DNA of 64,000 nt from Hevea brasiliensis (Eukaryota > Streptophyta > Magnoliopsida > Malpighiales > Euphorbiaceae). Positions 52,771 to 64,000 of this stretch are shown one piece after another. Made by a program: the position numbers and the translations under genes. Position 1 is the first letter of the stretch. Every line of letters starts with the position of its first letter. The notes beneath the pieces were generated by a model. It did no database searches, was not told the origin of the DNA, and was given only the letters and a program-made list of their open reading frames with translations. The stretch spans positions 47,582,725 through 47,646,724 of the forward strand of contig NC_079510.1 in assembly GCF_030052815.1 (NCBI RefSeq), read 5' to 3'.

Positions 52771-55700
52771 ATTTCCTTCGTCCCACTACAAAATCAGAAA
52801 CGATTCGATAATGGGGAAAGATCAATTGATTACTTCATCCATTATATTATTTGCTGCATTCTGCTGAATTTATTTCCCTCTCTTAGCCCATAAGAACTCG
52901 AGGAAATGGGAAGAAAGAAAGGACTATGTCACAAAGAGGAGAGAGGAACTAAACCTTTGCCTAACATGGAGGCAATAATGGAATTAAAATATAGTTGTGA
53001 AGAAAAGAAACGAGCAAAGGACTAATTAAATTAGTCTATTCTATAATCCCTTGAAGAATTACAGCTAACAGAGAACTAAATCTTATCATCAAATATAAAA
53101 ATAGAAAATCTGACTCAAGTGTCTATCAAAAAGGATTAATATGGGCAACATTGTGCATATGACTCGGTGCCCATTTTAAAGTAGGAAACTCGAAGATTAT
53201 GCTAATTAAAGTTAACATTCCAAAGAAACAGCATTAAAATACATTCAAACAAAAATTCATATGTATTTTTAATTATGCATGCACTTATATATGCCTATTT
53301 ACGTGTAGATAAGGACAAAAGCCTTAATTAAGCATGTATAGGCAGACCTGCTTATTTAGACAGCAAATTGCTTATTAGGTAGACTTGCTTAATTTTATTG
53401 AAAGATTTTATTTAAATATTACTCTCAATTTAAGCAATTGTGTGTGTGGTAAAAATACCACATGAATAATTAAAAAAAAAAAAATCAACACTGAAAATGT
53501 ATTGTTTGGTATATGCTCCTCAATCTTCTAACTTGAAAATGATCAGCATAAAAATCTGAAACACATGTACATCCACGCAGTAAAAACGAAAAAAGAAAAT
53601 CAAGTATTTTTGGACCACAAGTCTTATCAATCAAGTTGAGTTCCATCCGGCTTAGCCATGTGGATGGCCTTGGGACCAAGTGACCCACACTGCCCATAAT
53701 GGCCACAAATGGGCAAAATCCTTGACATGGAGAGAGAAGCAATTAACTTCATAACCAAGTTGCCGGTGGCGGAGAAAAAAGGCCCCTCCACAAGGTTTGA
53801 CCCTAAATAATGCACACAGAAGGAATGGTTCTTGGCAGTGACCAGAGAGAGAGGGTTCGTGGGTTGTGTCGTCTCTTTGCACTCGAAAATATATAACTTG
53901 AATGAGTTTTGGGCCATTTATTGACAATTGCTTGTACAATTCAATTCCATCCATTCTCGATTCGTTTATTTCTTATGTTCTTGCATCTCATTATCCCTAA
54001 TGAACTATCAAAATTAACATCGTTTAATGCATCTCATGATTTTAACTAATAAAATTGGATTAAGAGTAAATTATTATCAAAATTAATATTTAAAAGATAA
54101 GAAAATTGAAAATTTTGAATCATTATGTGAGTTTTATATATATAAAAAAAATTAAGACCGAAGCATTGTTAACTATTAAACCTAAACATAAAAGTATAAT
54201 TATTAATTTTTTAAACTTTTAATGTAAAATCAAAGCACGTATAAGTCATGTTAGTGTTTGCCAATTGTTTGGAGTTAAATAATTATATTTTTTGTAAAGT
54301 TAAAGAAAATCAAAGAAAAAAATTTTCTTAAAAAGAATTTCACCTCTTTAAAATTTAATTTAATTAATTTTTAACTTTTTATTTACAAATTAAAAATAAT
54401 TTAATTCAAAAATTAAAATTTATAAATTAAATTTCTTGATTTAAATAAAAATTAAGAAATATTAATTTCTTGATTTTTAGGTTAAATTTTTGTATTTAAT
54501 CTTAAAAATTAAAAAAACTCAAGTTTTTATTTTTATTTTTATACTAAATTAAGCTTAAATTAAAAATTTAGAATCAATTTAAATTAAAAATTAAAAATAA
54601 ATTAATTCAAAAATTAAAATTTATAAATTAAATTTCTTGATTTAAATAAAAATTAAGAAATGTTAATTTCTTAATTTTTAGCTTAAATTTTTGTATTTAA
54701 TCTTAAAAATTAAAAAAAATTAAGTTTTTTTTTTTTAATTTTTATACTAAATTAAGCTTAAATTAAAAATTTTGAATCAATTTAAATAAAAAATTAAAAA
54801 TGAATTAAATTTAACGTATCTAATAAATTAGTCAATGAAATTGAGCTTGAAAAAGAAAAGGAAAAAAAACATATAAAAGTTGTTTTCCATTACGAGGCCA
54901 CTCCCGTTCCTGAAAGTAGCCAAATTTAGTCGCGGTCCCCTCTCTGTTCAAAGAAAAGAAGATAATGAAAAGCGAGGGCTGAGTTTGCATGGCTGCACTG
55001 ATGCATGGTGCTGGGCTTCGGCACCTGTCACAAGCATCTGAAAATGGAAGACACGTATGTGGTTTGAGGTGGACACATTCCCCCTTATGAACTCTAAAGT
55101 TTTAGAAATGGCCGCTTTGATACTGATGCTGTTCACGTCATATCTGACTAATCACAGCATAGAGATAGAATAATTCAATTTACATCAATGATATCTATAT
55201 AAAATAAAAATTATTAATTTTTTTCCCAACAAACTACAAGATTAATTGATAATTATAAATAAAATTCTCATCAGTTATTTTACTCAAAATGCTAGATATA
55301 TGTTTTCTAATTAAAGTATATTTGCATGACATGAAATGAGAGAAATATTTCATAAAATCCATATAATATATACTCTTTTCATTAATCGATATATAAATGA
55401 ATTAAAGTTTTTTAGAAAAATTAAAATTAATTAAAATGAAGTAATATTGATGATCAATTAATAAATAAATTTTTAATTATATAAAAAATGTGTTTGATAA
55501 TATTAATAACAATATAATTATTAATAATTTTAAATTATTAGATTTTATCAAGTTTAATTATAAAAAATTAATTTTATATTTTTAATTTTTTTAGAATATT
55601 TATTGTTTAATTTCTAATATTAATAAAAAATTTTTGAATCCAAGACTATATATTCTCCCATAATTAATATATCCAGCAATATCTTTTCTGGGCCAATTAA

Positions 55701-56560
55701 AATATATCTAAAAATTGCAAAGAAATTTAAAATTACACACACATACACTCGAAGATTTGAGTTGCCTTTATAGTAAAATTTTCCCCTCTCAAACCACTAC
55801 TCTCTCTCTCTCCCTAAACAAAAAAGGCACTAGTTCTAATTTAGTCCTTGAGGGAGGTCCGGCCAATTGGCTGTCGACCCTCCCCTATCTTTTCTTTAGT
55901 TAAAGCTCCTTTAATAGTATTTTAGCTGTTTTTTCTTTTTTCTTTAGTCTCCATTATTGGAATTTTAGGATGGGGTTTTTGTTGGTGTTTAGGAACGCTG
56001 CTCTGCATGATGCAGTATTCCATGTGCTTCACTATGAAGCTTTAAAGAGCAGATTGTCGGCTGGCAGTCGGTTTGGTTTGTCTTTTCATCATGACGAGTA
56101 TGAAAGACCTATGTTTGCCAAGTCTATTCCTGATTCATCCGGCACTGGTCCTAGTCCCTGCTATTTCCTAGTTTTATTGCAAATCTCCTTCATTTTCCTT
56201 TGAGATCGAAAGCATAGGAGAATTATGAAATGTGTGGGGTACTTAAGCACTCCCCGTAATATTGTTTCCCTTTTCTCATGCTTGCTTGAGTTCTGCAGAT
56301 CTCCTTTGGTGGTAGCAGTAAGTTGTTGATGAAGAGGAGATGAAGTCGGCTGAGGATGATGATGGAATCGAGTCATACTCGATTAAGTCCTCGAGTTTCA
56401 TATCTTTTAAGGTTTAGACTTGGGTTGGAGTTTTGTAATACTATAATCTCTTGTGAGTTTAGGCCACTCTTATTTCATCTAATTAAATATATTTTTAGAT
56501 AAAAAAAATATGTACATATATACACATATATATAGAGTTGATTTAAAAAATTTAATAAAA

Positions 56561-56563
<3 letters not shown>
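52771..56563. other. CIPK20-like upstream region and AT-rich spacer
   Basis: The first several hundred bases are the leader and promoter of the minus-strand CIPK. Two overlapping minus frames at 53485-53954 look protein-like in places but match nothing I know and conflict with each other. A + frame at 55970-56203 (HHDEYERPMFAKSIPDSSG) is also unassigned. 54000-54850 is very AT-rich and contains a tandem duplication. Confidence 0.45.
54385..54795. repeat. Tandem duplication, 2 x ~200 bp, AT-rich
   Basis: The block beginning near TTAATTCAAAAATTAAAATT (54401) recurs at 54602 with few differences. Both copies run through a TTAATTTCTTGATTTTTAG-like stretch to AAGCTTAAATTAAAAATTT. Period is about 201 bp. 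There is no coding potential. Confidence 0.88.

Positions 56564-56600
<37 letters not shown>
56564..56600. repeat. (TA)n microsatellite
   Basis: A TA tract of about 37 bp, directly beyond the 3' end of the DOG1-like pseudogene. Confidence 0.95.
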
Positions 56601-56603
<3 letters not shown>

Positions 56604-56619
56604 CCTAAATTAGTTTCTT

Positions 56620-57018
56620 CTACCGTGCATAAGATCCCTTCTTTTTACCCCACTCGTGCATGCAGAGATGAAGCCTCTTGCCAGTAGCTAGATAATCCAC
56701 TGCTTGAACAGGAGTTAAAATGCTAACCAGCTCCTTAAGCATGCTTAGCCTCAAATTATCAACCTCCTACAGGATACGCATCATAGCCTCATTGTGATCT
56801 TGAAGTGCAAGCTCCACCTCCTCATTGAGCTCACTAGCCAGGCCCTGGCCCTTGATGATAACAGAGATGGGCTCATCAGCTATGTCCTCTTGAAAACTCG
56901 CCAACTGGGCTGTCAATTTCTCTTCTTGCTTTATAGTTTTGGAATGCAAATTATTCACCATATTAAGCTATTTCGACGAAAAGTCACCAAGATTCCTTGT
57001 CCTTAAACCTTGAAGGTA
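56620..57018 (-). pseudogene. DOG1-domain (DELAY OF GERMINATION 1-like) pseudogene fragment
   Basis: A single minus frame contains LGDFSSK, a stop, MVNNLHSKTIKQEEKLTAQL, ELNEEVELALQDHNEA, another stop, then LRLSMLKELVSILTPVQAVD and RLHLCMHEWGKK before a final TAG. The order and the ILTPVQAVDYL...LHLCMHEWG ending fit the C-terminal half of the plant DOG1 domain (PF14144), known from DOG1 seed-dormancy proteins and TGA factors. Internal TAG codons lie at 56970-56968 and 56769-56767, both where glutamine would be expected. The N-terminal half is missing; 84 bases farther upstream an LTR begins. Assignment is from motif memory, supported by position next to CIPK20. Confidence 0.7.
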
Positions 57019-57101
57019 TTATGCTAGATGGGACTCGAACGTTGACCCACATAGTGCATATATGAGTCTGATAAAAATGGAGGGCCTGCAACTAGCCAAC
57101 T

Positions 57102-57966
57102 TGTCACAACCCAATTTCTGAGCTAGACCAACATTAGAACTTGGGCCGGTATAAAACCCTCGAAGCCCGTAGTAAGTCTTACTATTTTCAAACCCATAAC
57201 TAGGGCCAAAATTAAGCCCCAATATGCAAATAAAATAAAATAAAATAAAATATTATATTTTTATTTGGGCCAATCCAACCGGATAACTATTAGAAACTAA
57301 AGTGAGTGGAGCTCAGCTCAACTCTGATTCCATCATATACAAATTATTTAATATCATAATAAATTTTCATTAATTAGTACTATAAATACATAACCCAATG
57401 TCACAGCGGAGTTTTAGTTATTAAATAAATAAATAGATACAAGAAACTGTTAAGGTTGGATACAGGTTGAACTCGAAGAAATAAACTCGCTCTTCTTGCA
57501 ACTTGGGAAAAATATTTGAACAAGAATGAGTATTCGACTCAGAGAGTTTAGATATTGATTATAAGTGCAATTTCTATAACTATCTAAAACTAGTGTAATT
57601 CTACCATGAAACGTACATCCATCACATATAACAACTAATTCACTCAATATTCGCACGAAAAGTTAATTTGGAGCTACTCATACACCCAATGTATCACATC
57701 AATATGTATATGCATGGGAGTTGATCCCCCTATACAGCTCTCTTAATCCAATACCTGCCAGCAATGTCCACTCAAGCCGGATGTTCGCTTAATAATCCAA
57801 ATGCGGAGGTCAGTGAAATCAACTCAAAGCTGTACTCATCCTGACTTTTCCATATATAAGAATCGGGTCCCAGCAAGTTAAGCTCCAGTCATGACTACCC
57901 GTACTACTTATATCCATATTCACACCATACTCACATCAACACACACACACAGAGCACTAAATTATT
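57102..57966 (-). mobile_element. Truncated gypsy LTR (element A), interrupted by element B
   Basis: It begins TGTCACAACCC and follows the same landmarks as the solo LTR at 15939 (GGGCCGG-type phrase, CCCGTAGTAAG, GGAGCTCAGCTCA, GATCCCCTATACAGCTCTC), but more diverged. It stops after about 865 bp, in GAGCACTAAATTATT, which corresponds to ~886 bp into the solo LTR. At exactly that point a second, complete LTR starts with TGTCAC. The remainder of A must lie beyond the window or be lost. Confidence 0.8.
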
Positions 57967-60225
57967 TGTCACAACCCAACCTATGGGCCGGACCAGCACT
58001 AGGAGCTAGGCCAGCCTAAAGCCCCCGAGGCCCGTAATAAGCCTACCTATTCCTCAACCCAACTTTAAGGCCCATTTGGGGCCAATTTCAAGAATTCAAC
58101 CGGACAGAGTCCGGCCATAAAATGGATCTTTTAACGGGAAGTTTTTGACTCACCCGACCTATAAACACAATATATAATCAATTAGGGAGCTCAGCTCACC
58201 CTCCACATACTCATAATAACATAACGTCAAATAGGAGCTCAGCTCCCTCATCCAGTCCAACATACATGCATATAATAAGTTTACAGGTCTAACATGGTAA
58301 ATTATATTACAGACCCAAATCAAATAAATATTTCTAATACATACGAAAATTCTAGGAGTTAACAGAATTATACAAAAATTATAGACATTAATAGACGACC
58401 TGCGAAGAAGAAAAGCAGGTTAACCATAACAATAATCCTCCTGTAGCCTGGAAAAATAATGAACAGGAGTGAGCGTTCGACTCAGAGAGTAAAATATCAA
58501 TTTTAACCATAATCTCTATAGCTATCTAAAACTAATGCACTCTATGAAGTGAAATGCAACACCGTCATAAATTTCATACAAATTACTTCAAAAAGGCAAT
58601 TTGGAGCACTCACGCACTCGAGAGTATCGAACAATACATATATGGGAGCTGATCCCCTATACAGCCCTCTTAATCCAACCTCTGCCAGCAAAGATCTCAA
58701 GCCTGACTTTCGCTTAATAAACCAAATACAGGGTCCCAGCGAAGAACTCAAGTCGTGTTTACCCCGAAGGACCGAGTCCTAGCAAAGATCTCAAGCCTTA
58801 TCTACCCGTCTTGTCCATATCCTACACTATATGCTAACACACGCCAACGCATACACACTACTCCAAATTACCACAAACAACATCCATGGCACTTCAAAAT
58901 TTATAAATGCAATGTAAAACGTGCCTAGTGTTTAACTACATAGATACATACATATAAGTGATGCATGGGCATGCTTGAACATATAATAATATCGAAATTA
59001 CAATTAAAATTAATATTTTACTCACAAACTCAACCGAAGTCACTATGACGGCTGGGCGGAGGAGGAAGGCTGTCTCGGCTCACCTGACAATTTTTATTAC
59101 AATTATTTAGTATATTTGACTCAATACAAGCTAAGAAAAAGACTAAAAATGTCCTAAGTCGTGCCGAAAATCTGGCAGAGTCTCCCCTATACCTAGGACC
59201 TACCCAACCTGTAAAAGGGCTTAAAACGCACTTCTATATCCACAAACTATACACCCACAGCTCAATTATATCACACAGCCCCTCCTGGGCTCATCCAAAC
59301 AGTCATCAATCACAATATGTAAAATTACAGTTTAGTCCTCGTAATTTAACCCTTTTTGCAAAAACTATCCAAATGAGTTCTAAAAATTCTAAAAATTTGC
59401 CCCGCGGTCCTTAGCATCATTACTAAGCTAATACAAAAGGAATTATAATTTTCTGAGCTATCACGAATATTTTATGAATTTTTAATCTAATTTAAGCACT
59501 AGAAAATTATGAAAAAGTAAGGTTCGGGTTTACCGATGCCAATTCTGACTCCGGAGACCCGCTTGGGATGTCTAACAACGGTGGGGTAGTCAAAATCTAG
59601 ACCCAATTCTAAGACTTTTTCGGTAGCCTATCTGTCTGGCCAGAAATTCACAAACCCGGGCAACCGTCAAATTTTCGGGAATTGAATGTACCTACACGAA
59701 GCCCACAACATGAGGGTTAGTACATAATTTTTATGGAATTTTCTAAGCTCATTTAGTACTCGAAAAAACACTACGAAGTCATGGGACCCATCGAAAAACG
59801 GTGTCGAAAAATTTTGAAATTTATATTGTCACAAAGCTCTCGACGAGTAGAGCGCTCTGGTACTCTCTGTTTTCTTGTGGGATTCACGATTTGCGAGAAA
59901 TCTAGCCCAAAAGTCAAAATGAGCTAAAACTTTCCGAACAAAAATTGGGCAAACCGCTTGATAGATTTTGATGTTCTTGATGTCTATGGAAAGCTCTCGA
60001 GGTGTAAATGAGTTTAGACACAAGACCTGGCCCAAACAGTGGTCAGATCAGTCAGATTTTGGCCGGGAAGCCAAAACGACGCGTGTGCATAGGTGTGTTT
60101 TCGCGCGCATTTTTCGGCCTCCTGGGACATCGGCCGGCCGTGAGGAGGCACTGGGGAGGCGTTCCGGCGAAGTGGGGAGGGCTGGGTGGCAGCGGCACAG
60201 CCTAGGGAGGAGGGAGGAGAGAGAA

Positions 60226-60269
<44 letters not shown>

Positions 60270-60621
60270 GGGAACGTGTAGGGAAGGAAAGAAAAGAAGA
60301 AGAAGGCCGATCCGATTCGACCTGTCCAATGCAAGATATAAAATTTTGAATTTTTTACTCTGCCTTGGGATCGAAAACGAGGCCCAAAAATTCCGAAAAA
60401 AATTCTAGAAAACTCAGAAAAATTTATAGAGTCTAAACGTATTTTTAGTTTTGCCACGTGGTCTTTAAATTAATTTTTAAAAATCATCAAATTTATATTT
60501 TCGAAAAATCGAACCTAATTTCTAAAATCCAAAAAATTTCAAATAATTTTCTAAAATTTAAATAAAATAAAATATTAATATTTTTTCAAAAAATAATAAT
60601 TTAAAAATTAGGGGTGTTACA
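57967..60621 (-). mobile_element. 3' LTR of Ty3/gypsy element B (2655 bp)
   Basis: TGTCACAACCC to GGGGTGTTACA with TG...CA ends, closely related to the solo LTR at 15939. It is the 3' LTR because, on the minus strand, gypsy coding sequence and a purine tract precede it. A GC-rich block (about 60040-60200) and a (GA)n tract (60229-60269) account for the short open frames on both strands. Such long LTRs fit Tekay-type chromoviruses. Confidence 0.88.
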
Positions 60622-60634
60622 TTCTTTCCCCCTT
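60622..60634 (-). other. Polypurine tract of element B
   Basis: The minus strand reads AAGGGGGAAAGAA directly against the start of the LTR (TGTAACACCCC). This is the expected plus-strand primer site and confirms LTR boundary and orientation. Confidence 0.88.
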
Positions 60635-60734
60635 ACAGAAAATTCGTTCTCGAATTTTACACAAGGCAGAATAAAGTACAGAATTACACATTGAATAAAT
60701 AAGGGTATTTGCTATGCAAGTCCCGCTCTGATTC

Positions 60735-61860
60735 CTAGGTGCACTCTTCTACTGACTGGATCCTCCACAAAACCTTAACCATAGGGATCTGTTTTGATCT
60801 TAGCTGCCTCACTTGGTAGTCCACTATGGCTACAGGTTGCTCCTTAAACGTCAGGTTTTCTTTTAGCTCTACTACATCCGACTGTAGTACATGAGAAGGA
60901 TCAGGTATGTATTTTCTGAGCATGGAGATGTGAAATACAGGATGAACATGAGAAAGGTTGGGTGGTAACTCCAACCGGTAGGCAACTGCTCCAACTCTAT
61001 CAGTAAACTCAAAAGATCCAATATATCGAGGTGCCAACTTGCCCTTCTTTCCAAATCTCATGACTCCCTTCATCGGAAAAACCTTCAGGAATACGTAGTC
61101 GCCTACTGCAAACTTTACATCCCTCGATCTGGGGTCTGCATAACTCTTCTGCCTACTGAAAGCTGTTTTCAATAGTTTCCTGATTAAAGAAACTATCTCT
61201 GAAGTGTACTGCACTAGGTCTACATCATGTACCTTTGCTTCTCCCATTTCGGTCCAACACAAAGGAGACCTACACTTTCTGCCATATAGTGCCTCATAGG
61301 GTGTCATCCCTATGCTGGAATGATAATTGTTGTTATAGGCAAACTCCACCAAAGGTAGCTGATGATTGACCTCCAAAATCTAAAATACTCATGAGAAGCA
61401 TGTCTTCCAGTGTTTGGATTGTCCTTTCAGACTGTCTGTCTATTTGAGGGTGGAAAGCGGTACTAAAGTTCAACTGCATGCCAAGTGCCTCCTATAACTT
61501 TCTCCAAAATCGAGAAGTGAACTGGGGCCCTCTGTTAGATATTATGGAAGTAGAAACTCTATGCAATCTGACTATTTCTCGAATATAGAGCCGGGCGTAC
61601 TATGCAACAGAATATATGGTCTTCACAGGCAGGAAATGAGCTGATTTAGTCAGACGGTCTACAATTACCCATATCGAATCATATCCCCGCGTGGTACGAG
61701 GCAACCCAATCACAAAATACATAGTAATCATTTCCCACTTCCATTCTGGGATAAGGAGCTCTTACAGCTTCCCTAATGGCCTCTGGTGTTCAAACTTCAC
61801 CTTCTGACAAGTAAAGCACTTGGATACAAAATCTGCTACGTGTCTCTTCATGCCATTCCA
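60735..61860 (-). pseudogene. Element B integrase region, decayed
   Basis: 60735-61376 is open and encodes the integrase C-terminal part: FAYNNNYHSSIGMTPYEALY, GRKCRSPLCW, the HPVFHISMLRKYIPDP segment, and a chromodomain-like tail (VRQLRSKQIPMVKVLWR) cut by a stop. Upstream to 61860 the catalytic core can be read in the same direction (DRLTKSAHFLPVKT, GPQFTSRFW, FHPQ), but with internal TAG/TAA codons and one change of frame near 61376. It is therefore non-functional. Confidence 0.85.
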
Positions 61861-63177
61861 CTAGTAACTATCTTTCACATCATGGTACATCTTGGTGGAG
61901 CCTGGGTGGACATTGTACAGTGTATAGTGTGCCTCTTGCATGATTTCATTTATGAGATTGTCCATGTCGGGCACACATATCCTGGAACCTTGCATAAGGG
62001 CGCTATCATTGGCAAATCCAAACTCACCACCTTTATCCTGCTGCACTCTTTCTATGATCTTCATCATTTGTTGATCTCTGTGCTGGGAAACTCTGACTCT
62101 ATCTCGCAGGTCTGGTCTTACTGAAAAATGAGCCAACAATACCCCCTCATCTGAAAGATCTAAGATCAGACCTTGATCCATCAACTCATGTACTTCCTGA
62201 ATCAACAGTCTCTTCTTCGCTGATATGTGCGCCAAGCTGCCAGAAGATTTTCTGCTCAAAGCATCTGCTACTACATTGGCCTTCCCAGGGTGGTACTAGA
62301 TGATACAGTCATAGTCCTTCAAAAGCTCCATCCATCTCCTCTGTCTCAAATTTAAATTCCTCTGTTGGAAGATATACTTCAAACTCTTGTAGTTGGTGTA
62401 TATCTCGCACACTTCACCATACAGGTAGTGTCTCCAAATCTTTAGTGCAAAGACTACAGTCGCCATTTCCAAATCATGGGTGGGGTAGTTCTACTCCTGC
62501 CTCTTTAGCTGCTTTGAAGCATAAGCCACTACCTTTCCATTCTGCATCAAAACACACCCTAAGCCAACTCTGGAGGCATCACAGTACACGGTATATCCTT
62601 CACCACTCATCGGTAATATCAACACAGGGGTGGTGGTTAGACATTTCTTAAACTTTTGGAAACTCTCCTCACAATCATCTGTCCAAATGAATGGAACATT
62701 CTTCCAAGTTAACTTAGTTAAGGGAGCTGATATCCTTGAAAAATCCTGCACAAAACGCCTATAGTAGCCAACTAAGCCCAGAAAATTTCGCACCTCAGTG
62801 ACTGTTGTAGGCCTAAACCAATCAGTTACAGCCTCAATTTTCTTGGGATCCACTTGAATGCCTTCACTAGAAACCACGTGTCCCAAGAATGAGATGCTTT
62901 CTAGCCAAAATTTACATTTTGAAAATTTGGCATATAGCTGGTGCTCTCTCAAAGTTTGCAACACCATCCTCAAGTGCCACACGTGTTCTTCCTCGGTCTG
63001 AGAGTATACCAAAATGTCATCTATGAATACGATGACAAAACGGTCCAGGAATGGCCTGAACACCTTATTCATCAAGTCCATGAAGGCTACTGGTTCATTA
63101 GTGAGTCCAAAAGATATCACCAAGAACTCATAATGACCATATCTTGTCCTGAATTCTGTTTTGGACATGAGCACATT
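61861..63177 (-). pseudogene. Element B reverse transcriptase/RNase H remnant
   Basis: The minus strand, from 63177 down: the RT palm starting at [10 protein letters not shown], the catalytic FIDDILVYS, the [12 protein letters not shown] and [12 protein letters not shown] motifs, then the RNase H start ([13 protein letters not shown]). Stops interrupt at 62493-62491, near 62296 and at 61863-61861. 61861-62259 covers the connection to the integrase zinc-finger region. The RT N-terminal half, protease and gag are absent because another LTR begins at 63178. It is a Ty3/gypsy element, chromovirus type. Confidence 0.88.
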
Positions 63178-64000
63178 TGTCACGACCCAACCTATGGGCC
63201 GGACCGGCACTAGGACCTGGGCCAGCCTAAAGCCCCCGAGGCCCGTAGTAAGCCTAACTATTCCTCAACCCAACTCTAAGGACCATTTGGGCCCAATTTC
63301 AAGAATTCAATCGGACAGAGTCCGACCATAAAATGGACCTTTTAACGGGGAGTTTTTGACTCATCCAACCTGTAAACACAATATATAATCAATTGGAGAG
63401 CTCAGCTCACCCTCCACATACTCATAATAACATAACGTCAAATGGGAGCTCAACTCCCTCATCCAGTCCAACATACATGCATATAATAAGTTTACAGGTC
63501 CAACATGGTAAATTATATTACAGACCCAAATCAAATAAATATTTCTAACACATGCAGAAATTCTAGGAGTTAATAGAATTACACAAATATTACAGATATT
63601 AATAAACGACCTGCGAAAAAGAAAAGCAGGTTAACCATAACAATAATCCTCCTGTAGCCTGGAAAAATAATGAACTGGAGTGAGCATTCGACTCAGAGAG
63701 TAAAATATCAATTTTAACTATAATCTCTATAGCTATCTAAAACTAATGCATCCTATGAAGTGAAATGCAACACCGTCATAAATTTCATACAAATCACTTC
63801 AAAAAGGCAATTTGGAGCACTCACACACCTGAGAGTGTCTAACAATACATATATGGGAGCTGATCCCCTATATAGCCTTCTTAATCCAACCTCTGCCAGG
63901 GAAGATCTCAAGTTGGACTTTCACTTAATAAATCAAATACGGGGTCCTAGCGAAGAAATCAAGTCGTGTCTACCCCGAAGGACCGGGTCCCAGCGAAGAT
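63178..64000 (-). mobile_element. LTR of element C, running off the window
   Basis: TGTCACGACCC starts abruptly inside the RT of element B. The next 823 bp follow the LTR at 57967 closely, more so than LTR A does. The exact terminal join favours insertion of a third element (or solo LTR) into B. The alternative is that this is B's own 5' LTR after deletion of gag-protease-RT. The right end is outside the window. Confidence 0.82.

Noticed and set aside
53485..53954. Two overlapping minus frames of ~96-100 codons upstream of the CIPK20-like gene
   Set aside because: Different frames of the same DNA, no recognisable motif, no splice context. Transcript data would be needed to revive them.
55970..56203. 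77-codon + frame with HHDEYERPMFAKS
   Set aside because: Looks locally protein-like, but I cannot assign it, and no extension by splicing is evident.
57019..57060. tRNA-like T-arm (GTTCGAGTCCCATC on the minus strand) beside the DOG1 fragment
   Set aside because: The five bases flanking the loop do not pair and there is no D-arm or acceptor stem; coincidence.
59829..60457. Open frames on both strands including a GA-repeat translation
   Set aside because: Inside the 3' LTR of element B; driven by the (GA)n tract and the GC-rich segment.

Overview
The window is plant nuclear DNA, almost certainly from a woody eudicot. It has GT-AG spliced genes in AT-rich flanks, long TA microsatellites, an RTE-type LINE tail, MITE-like elements and Ty3/gypsy elements with ~2.6 kb LTRs. 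The LTR family recalls Euphorbiaceae repeats (Manihot/Hevea type), but that placement is a weak inference from memory. Exon coordinates were worked out by hand from splice sites and reading frame.

Layout. 1-4.8 kb: a complete 12-exon GSK3/SHAGGY-like kinase of the BIN2 type (-), 380 codons. 8.7-14.2 kb: an LRR-XII receptor kinase (-) whose LRR region is split by ~2.1 kb of AT-rich DNA. 15.9-18.6 kb: a solo LTR with a perfect 5-bp target duplication. 20.0-20.6 kb: the 3' remnant of an O-fucosyltransferase gene (+). 21.2-25.4 kb: a complete 13-exon NAT4-like nucleobase-ascorbate transporter (-) carrying an intronic MITE-like insert and a partial exon duplication. 27.7 kb: tRNA-Leu(AAG). 29.2-32.5 kb: a SAP30BP/HCNGP-like gene (-). 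36.7-39.5 kb: a CaMRLK/MEE62-like LRR receptor pseudokinase (-) with a GC-AG intron. 42.7-43.6 kb: APC13/BONSAI (-), three small exons encoding 63 aa. 46.4-47.9 kb (+) and 51.4-52.8 kb (-): two intronless CIPK kinases, tail to tail. 56.6-57.0 kb: a DOG1-domain pseudogene (-). 57.1-64 kb: same-orientation gypsy elements, apparently nested at three levels.

How it fits together. From memory of the Arabidopsis map, MEE62, CIPK19, CIPK20 and DOG1 are consecutive loci (At5g45800-At5g45830), and CIPK12 and BIN2 are neighbours on the duplicated chromosome 4 block (At4g18700, At4g18710). This window carries counterparts of all of them, so it looks like the ancestral form of both blocks, expanded by transposons and with other genes interspersed. 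The DOG1 position holds only a broken fragment, beside the transposon stack. The genes are ordinary single units with signalling roles (brassinosteroid, calcium/CBL, receptor kinases), not an operon-like system. I found no CRISPR array, no biosynthetic gene cluster and no clearly new system. The most informative features are the microsynteny, the decayed DOG1 locus, the split LRR-RLK and the nested LTRs.
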